A stretch of 64,000 nucleotides of DNA from Corynebacterium sp. KPL1814 (GTDB lineage: Bacteria > Actinomycetota > Actinomycetes > Mycobacteriales > Mycobacteriaceae): positions 193,192 through 257,191 of the forward strand of contig NZ_KI515778.1 in NCBI RefSeq assembly GCF_000478175.1, written 5' to 3'. Of the stretch, positions 59,416-64,000 are shown in pieces; position 1 is the stretch's first letter, and each line of letters starts with the position of its first letter. A program made the translations under genes and the position numbers. The notes below the pieces were generated by a model. The model saw only the letters and a list, made by a program, of their open reading frames with translations. It was not told the origin of the DNA and searched no databases.

Positions 59416-60357
59416 ATGACGCGAAAAATTATTCTGGACTGCGATCCCGGCCACGATGACGCGGTGGCTTTGCTCCTGGCCATGGGCAACCCCAACATCG
59501 ATCTGCTGGGCATTACCACCGTCGGCGGCAACCAGACCTTGGACAAGGTCGCCCGCAATGCTCTGGTGGTCAAGGAGATCGCCGGACACCCAGAGATTCC
59601 GGTCCACGCCGGCTGCGATCGCCCGCTCGTGCGTCCCATCGAAGTTGCCGAGTCGATCCACGGTTCCACCGGCATGGACGTTAGAGGCGTTGAGCTTCCG
59701 GAGCCTAGCACCGCGCTTGCCGATGCCCACGCCATCGACTTCATCATCGACACCATCATGGCCCACGAACCCGGCACCATTACCTTGGTCCCAACGGGTC
59801 CGTTGACCAATATCGCTATGGCCGCGCGCAAAGAACCACGCATCGTAGAGCGCGTCAAAGAGGTAGTGCTTATGGGCGGTGGCTATCACGAAGGCAATTG
59901 GTCCCCAGTCGCCGAATTCAATATCAAGATCGATCCCGAGGCAGCGCATATCGTCTTCGAAGAGCCGTGGCCAGTCACGATGGTGGGATTAGATCTGACC
60001 CACCAGGCATTGGCCACCGCTGAGGTCGAAGCCGAAATTAAGGCCTTGAATACACCCATATCGGACTTTGTTGTCGGCCTCTTCGGTTTCTTCCGCGAGG
60101 CGTATCAGCAAAACCAAGGCTTTACGGATCCCCCGGTTCACGATCCGTGCACGGTGGCTTACCTTATCGATCCGAGCGTCGTGCAAACGCGCAAGGCGCC
60201 CGTCCACGTCGAGCTCGCCGGCGCACTTACCACCGGCATGACCGTGACTGACCTGCGTGAACACGCCGATGACACCTGCCATACCCAGGTCGCTACCAAG
60301 CTGGACCATGCGGGATTCTGGCGGTTGGTTACTGACGCGTTGAAGAACTTAGCTTAA
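59416..60357 (+). CDS. iunH: Nucleoside hydrolase (inosine-uridine preferring type)
   Basis: A 313-aa protein: calcium-binding ILDCDPGHDDAVALLLAMGN at the N-terminus, ITTVGGNQTLDK, ITLVPTGPLTNIAMA, VLMGGGYHEGNWSPVAEFNI and PVHDPCTVAYLIDPS (active-site His). It hydrolyses ribonucleosides to base and ribose, which the ribokinase at 41.5 kb could phosphorylate. It is divergent from the amidase gene. Confidence 0.94.
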   Translation: MTRKIILDCDPGHDDAVALLLAMGNPNIDLLGITTVGGNQTLDKVARNALVVKEIAGHPEIPVHAGCDRPLVRPIEVAESIHGSTGMDVRGVELPEPSTALADAHAIDFIIDTIMAHEPGTITLVPTGPLTNIAMAARKEPRIVERVKEVVLMGGGYHEGNWSPVAEFNIKIDPEAAHIVFEEPWPVTMVGLDLTHQALATAEVEAEIKALNTPISDFVVGLFGFFREAYQQNQGFTDPPVHDPCTVAYLIDPSVVQTRKAPVHVELAGALTTGMTVTDLREHADDTCHTQVATKLDHAGFWRLVTDALKNLA

Positions 60358-60370
60358 AAGTGAGCCACTT

Positions 60371-60421
60371 AGCCGCGTTATATCCCTTGTATTGCTAATT
60401 TCAGGGCATAAGGCGGCTGTA
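60371..60421. terminator. Possible bidirectional terminator
   Basis: An imperfect long stem, AGCCGCGTTATATCCC with GGGCATAAGGCGGCT, lies between the convergent nucleoside hydrolase and DUF262 genes; two bulges, no clear T-tract. Confidence 0.4.
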
Positions 60422-60450
60422 TGGTGCTCTGTAAAAATCCTCGTGCGGCT

Positions 60451-62880
60451 CTATGAAAGCTCACTCAACCGGTGAACGAGTTTTGCGATTGAGCCGTTAA
60501 TTATTTCCTGGTGGAGATAACTTCCACCAAGCATTTGAGACACTTTGATGTGCTGAGTGAGTACAGCTAGGACTTGGTCGTCGCTCATCTCAGAGATCGC
60601 GGTGGACGAAATGAATTCCGTGAGCTCTTTACCGCCAAATAATGCTTGGGGGTCCGTGACACTAAAGTATTCAAAGTCCTTAACGAACTCACTGCGAAGC
60701 GACTCGGTATTCTGGGGCGTACCCTTTAGCTCTTGTGCTTCAACCAGTTGATCATAGAACTTAGTGAGCTCTGCATATTTGCCTGAAGTGTCGCTGCTAT
60801 CTTGGTCACCTGCCTCGTCTGTCCGATCTGTTTTAGATACAGGGAAGGTGAATACAAGATCTTCAGGATCTAAGTCGAGATATTCGAAAAGACTGCGAAG
60901 GAACCAGATTTTGGCAGAAGTGTTGTTTCCAACCTGAACATAGAGGCCTTCATCAATCTTCCGAAAGGACCGAGCTTGTTCGGCCGCAGGCTTTTCAGAG
61001 CGAAGGAATTTTGAAGTTTCTGCGAAAGAAAGAATTTCGGTCCGGTGTTCGTGAAGTAAATACTTCAAAACCGCCTCGACCATGTCAGCCCATGACTTAG
61101 TGGTCTTTCTAAAGTCGCCGAATTCAAACCCGCTAATTTTTCGTCTACTGAATTCTTCGCTTTCACCCATCGGTTCCTTTGGGAGCACTGCTTCTGGTGG
61201 GACGAAGCTGGTTGGCTTAGCTTTCCAGAAGGCTAATGCTTTATCGGTAAGGTCCTCGGTTCTCTTTTCAATCTGAGGTAAGGACCAGCGATCGGATTCC
61301 CGTAGGAGCTCATTGAGGCGATACGGCGAGCTGTCGAAACCGTTTTCCATGGTTTTCTTGGCCGTAAACGGAGAGTTTGAGTAGGAAGAGTTGTAGCCGG
61401 TGACCGTGAGATTGCCAATTCGGTTTAACCATGACTCGTGGATTTCTTCGGCCCTGTCACCGAGCTCCTGGTGCCAAGCATCCGTAAGGGTCTGGGGCAT
61501 GATGTGCTCGATAGAAATCCTATTTTCAGCCAGTGCAGTGGAGACGTCACGAATATCATTTGAATCACCATTTTCGAGGCAATCGAAAAGGTACTGCCGC
61601 CAGTATGCCCGAATATTGTAGAAGTCCTTGGTGGCAAAGGCTTCCTTGAACTCAGCATCGGTGGGGAAACGACCGCTGCCTGAACGCCTATTGAGTTGGT
61701 AGATGACGATTGGTGCAAATGCGGTGCCATCAGAGTGAAGCTTGCTGACCTCCGCATACATAGTCGCGAAGATTTTATTGAGTGAGTTGGTGGGAATGCC
61801 TGCAACAAACCGGCGGACAATATATGACTCGATGGTGACCAATACTTCGAGGAAGTCATCAGGCGTCGTCTTGGATTCATGGACGTCGCGAAGAAGCGGC
61901 ATGAGAAACGGTAGAACCACAGCGCCCATAAATTCATTCATGCGCTTAAGCTGCGTGTCCACTTCAGGGTAACCGGTATCGGATTCGCGTATTTCGCGGA
62001 AATACGTGGAATAGGCGTATAAATCATCCAAGAGTTCTGACATGTTTGTCTTGCGCTTGGAAGCGAAAGATTTGAATGCCTCATAAACGTCCTGTTCGCG
62101 TGGGGTCTTGGTGGTGTAAGTAGTGAGATACCAGCGAATGAAGGAGTCGGTCTGAAAACTGCAGTTTTCTTCAATCGGATTCCAGCGTTCGTTATACAAT
62201 CTTTCCTGTTGCGTAGAGTCCAAGCCCATGAGGACATAGTTGCGGACTTTGTCAGCTTCTTTAAGTTCCAAACCGGTGGAGTTTAAGCTTTCGAAGATTC
62301 GCTGGGGCTCGTCGTATTCCTCCAAGTCCAAGTGCATCACCTCGAGGCGGCAGATCGCTTCCCAAACCTGGTCGGCGTCCAAAGAGGTAGAGCGTAGCTT
62401 TTCGCGGAAGAAGCGGTAGTTAGACGTTACATTCGATGAGTTGATGAACTCATTTTCAGGGCCAAATAATTTCTGATAGGCCTTATCGTCGTCTTTTACA
62501 GGCTTAAGTTTGAAACGCGGGTTTTCCTTGTTATGGCCGATTCGCAGGTAATCAGAGATAATTTTCTCGGCAAGCGAAGGATCTTCACTCTGGATTTCGT
62601 CATCTCGGAGGGCATGAGCGAAAGCCAGCATGAGGATGCTGACGGTGGTAAGCCTCTGTTGGCCATCGATGACAATCCAATTCCAGGAATCTTGGTTCTT
62701 CCCGACTACTGCGCCAAAGAAGTGTTTCTTTCGGTCGCTGAGGATTATTTCCTCGAGATCGTCAAAAAGCCGGGCACATTGCTTGTGCTGCCAGTCGTAA
62801 TTGCGCTGGTATACGGGGATGAGGAGACGGCGATTATTACCATCATAAAGCGTATAGATTTCACGGATGCTGCCGCGCAT
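60451..62880 (-). CDS. DUF262/DUF1524 (GmrSD-like) restriction protein with extra C-terminal domain
   Basis: An 809-aa protein. N-terminal DUF262 (residues about 1-240) has LIPVYQRNYDWQHKQCARLF and VIDGQQRLTTVSIL, the ParB-like nucleotide-binding motif of GmrS. DUF1524 (about 400-560) has ISIEHIMPQTL and LNRIGNLTVTGYNSSYSN, the HNH nuclease of GmrD. This is the single-chain form of type IV enzymes that cut modified phage DNA. The last about 220 residues (SWADMVEAVLKYLLHEHRTE; KIWFLRSLFEYLDLDPEDLV) look like a separate nucleic-acid-related domain I do not identify. Lower GC than neighbours and adjacent IS debris suggest acquisition by transfer. Confidence 0.9.
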   Translation of the reverse strand: MRGSIREIYTLYDGNNRRLLIPVYQRNYDWQHKQCARLFDDLEEIILSDRKKHFFGAVVGKNQDSWNWIVIDGQQRLTTVSILMLAFAHALRDDEIQSEDPSLAEKIISDYLRIGHNKENPRFKLKPVKDDDKAYQKLFGPENEFINSSNVTSNYRFFREKLRSTSLDADQVWEAICRLEVMHLDLEEYDEPQRIFESLNSTGLELKEADKVRNYVLMGLDSTQQERLYNERWNPIEENCSFQTDSFIRWYLTTYTTKTPREQDVYEAFKSFASKRKTNMSELLDDLYAYSTYFREIRESDTGYPEVDTQLKRMNEFMGAVVLPFLMPLLRDVHESKTTPDDFLEVLVTIESYIVRRFVAGIPTNSLNKIFATMYAEVSKLHSDGTAFAPIVIYQLNRRSGSGRFPTDAEFKEAFATKDFYNIRAYWRQYLFDCLENGDSNDIRDVSTALAENRISIEHIMPQTLTDAWHQELGDRAEEIHESWLNRIGNLTVTGYNSSYSNSPFTAKKTMENGFDSSPYRLNELLRESDRWSLPQIEKRTEDLTDKALAFWKAKPTSFVPPEAVLPKEPMGESEEFSRRKISGFEFGDFRKTTKSWADMVEAVLKYLLHEHRTEILSFAETSKFLRSEKPAAEQARSFRKIDEGLYVQVGNNTSAKIWFLRSLFEYLDLDPEDLVFTFPVSKTDRTDEAGDQDSSDTSGKYAELTKFYDQLVEAQELKGTPQNTESLRSEFVKDFEYFSVTDPQALFGGKELTEFISSTAISEMSDDQVLAVLTQHIKVSQMLGGSYLHQEIINGSIAKLVHRLSELS

Positions 62881-63109
62881 GGGAGACCTTTCGCGAGAAG
62901 GAAATTAGGAGGACAAGGCTATATTAAATGACACCAATAGCGGCCGAAAGTGCCCGGGGAGAGACGAAAGTTGCTAGGGCTACGCATAAAATCAAAAGGG
63001 AAGTACCCCAATCCAACGCCTTGGGACCGTAAGTGTGGTGTAGCTATAGCCCGCAGCAGGGGCTATATCGGTTTGTATGAATACAACTTTCGAGGGTGTT
63101 TTTCGAATC
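62881..63109. other. Non-coding boundary between DUF262 gene and IS debris
   Basis: No gene supported. A small hairpin, TATAGCCC/GGGCTATA, lies at about 63045-63066; short open frames here lack ribosome sites and family resemblance. Confidence 0.35.
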
Positions 63110-63610
63110 AACTCTTGCCCTTCCCCTGTAAGGAAGTACCTCGCAAAGGCCGCCGATTCTAATCGCATTGAGCCGACGGCCTATCTTGAAAAGCCCTCGC
63201 CTGATTTGATGCGGCAGATGTTAAAAGATTTCGTTGACCAAATTTTTCCAACCAAGCAAATGCAATCTGCTGCGCGGACTCTGTCACCGTGTCATCCCAG
63301 CACACTAATAAGCGCAACGGCTCCCGTTACTATCCGGGACATGGCGTCGATACTGTTGTCCCTAAGTTGAGTAGTGGCCCATTCTTTCCTGGGTGGTTTT
63401 AGGGCCACACAGTAGAACCTTGTGAGCCCGTTACTACGACAATTGAAACGTGCTACCTCAAAAGCTTTTCTGCTAGGCGCAGGAAAAATCCCGTTGCTAC
63501 CTTGGGCATCAACAATCTGTCAAAGTCAAAAGTATCTGGCAATGCCAAGTAACTCGGCACCATGGTAGAGGATCTCGCACCATCCTCCTAGACCAATACT
63601 CGTATTCTGG
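63110..63610 (+). pseudogene. Degenerate IS256-family (Mutator) transposase
   Basis: The N-terminal half of an IS256 transposase, recognisable in pieces with frame changes: SNRIEPTAYLEKPSPDLMRQ plus MLKDFVDQIF (63150-63250), then in another frame TNKRNGSRYY with VDTVVPKLSSGPFFPGWF (63300-63400), then ETCYLKSFSARRR, VATLGINNLSKSKV and MVEDLAPSS (63440-63590). The order and spacing match Mutator transposases (NGYR, IPKLR, YLLGVSTRR, SKSQVS blocks). Several stops and indels make it dead. Catalytic DDE residues are not reached. Confidence 0.7.
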
Positions 63611-63680
63611 TTGAGGTTTCTGACACTGTTTACTCACAATGGACATCCTCACCTACCAACAAAAGTTTCGTGAAAATTGG

Positions 63681-63912
63681 GTGTCCACTAAACGAGGTAA
63701 TGGGGTTGCCCGCAAATCGTGGACACGTAGTGGAGCTACCTAGTGGTTAGGCAGCTATTTCTTTTCTGCTGGTGGTTAGGCTGGTGTGGTTCTCGAAATC
63801 GACGGGGCTGACCATCCCGAGTGCGGAGTGCCGGCGCCGACGGTTGTAGACGGCTTCAATCCAGTAGGCAACGGCCTGACGCGCAGCATCGCGGGTTGGC
63901 CAGCGCTGAGCG
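63681..63912 (-). mobile_element. IS3-family remnant: terminal repeat and 3' end of OrfB
   Basis: A frame ending at TAA 63747-63749 reads RWPTRDAARQAVAYWIEAVY, NRRRRHSALGMVSPVDFE, the C-terminal end of IS3 OrfB integrases (YN..RRHSALG). Inverted GTGTCCAC (63681-63688) and GTGGACAC (63719-63726) probably mark its end. The upstream part is cut off abruptly at about 63912 by an IS256-type element. Confidence 0.85.
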
Positions 63913-64000
63913 TGTCAAGTTGTTTGTGTGTGGGGCTAGGTTTATAGGTATTTGTCGAAGCGGGCGGGAAAGGCTACGGCCATTTGGTTGATGGCTTGTT
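63911..64000 (-). mobile_element. Right end of an IS256-family element (runs off window)
   Basis: A minus-strand frame open at the edge ends QAINQMAVAFPARFDKYL with TAA at 63942-63944, the typical C-terminus of Mutator transposases (ALNQ...YP.RF). The bases outward (63911-63941, beginning CGTGTCAAGTTG) should be the terminal inverted repeat. It is inserted in the IS3 OrfB fragment and is distinct from the decayed plus-strand copy at 63110-63610. Confidence 0.75.

Noticed and set aside
62950..63162. 70-aa open frame
   Set aside because: No ribosome site or recognisable family; overlaps the decayed IS256 region.

Overview
The window is chromosomal DNA of a Corynebacterium (Actinomycetota). Its gene content and order resemble the C. 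glutamicum segment from pyc/prpDBC through accBC, thtR, accE/dtsR, birA and purK/purE, including the neighbouring trehalose-uptake genes; this comparison is from memory. The moderately high GC, GTG/TTG starts, AccE, DUF3151 and the Tus transporter order all fit. A lipophilic skin-type species (C. tuberculostearicum/accolens/aurimucosum-like) is an inference, suggested partly by the single, strongly diverged AccD.

Layout. 1-8.9 kb: propionate catabolism (PrpR-type regulator, 3' end cut off by the window edge, then prpDBC) and pyruvate carboxylase. Together they turn propionyl-CoA and oxaloacetate into succinate and pyruvate and refill oxaloacetate. 9-19.2 kb: two copies of a GntR regulator plus DUF1648 membrane protein module. 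Each has an ABC-type gene upstream (an ABC exporter pair, and a frameshifted ABC-F ATPase) and each carries the same operator. Between them lie pyrimidine nucleoside salvage genes (nupC, cdd, deoA). 19.2-27.3 kb: acyl-CoA carboxylase genes accBC, accE and accD-like, with maf, a rhodanese lacking its cysteine, a DUF4282 protein and a lipoprotein. 27.6-30.1 kb: an operon of three secreted proteins holding four copies of one unrecognised disulfide-spaced domain. 30.3-36.4 kb: trehalose uptake ABC system (tusKEFG) with a small membrane protein and a GH13 trehalose-synthase-like enzyme. 36.4-43.9 kb: birA with an in-frame 15-bp repeat expansion, PH-domain protein, alsD, purK, purE, an AbiEi/DUF559 protein, a rbsK/lacI-type pair and a DUF218 protein. 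43.9-57.6 kb: RNase H-domain protein, a second DUF559 protein, then a 5-oxoproline locus (Nramp-like transporter, DUF1445, GntR, AAA+ ATPase, biotin carboxylase/BCCP, pxpBC, pxpA), a fructose-type PTS EII and a LigT-type protein. 57.6-62.9 kb: solitary nucleotidyltransferase, amidase, nucleoside hydrolase and a DUF262/DUF1524 (GmrSD-like) defence protein. 63.1-64 kb: a graveyard of IS256 and IS3 fragments.

Between genes there are two families of dispersed palindromic repeats: family A has GTGCATCCTCC ends and four copies; family B has an AACAACCGCGTT core and three copies. Regulatory DNA is unusually legible. An identical 11-bp palindrome sits just downstream of the -10 of both 5-oxoproline operons. 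A perfect 18-bp LacI-type operator precedes the lacI-rbsK pair. Three 28-bp periods of paired TCTAAA boxes precede the AAA+ ATPase.

The best candidates for something undescribed are the secreted four-domain family (27.6-30.1 kb) and the AAA+ ATPase with its iteron-like array (49.26-50.49 kb). No tRNA, rRNA or CRISPR array was seen.
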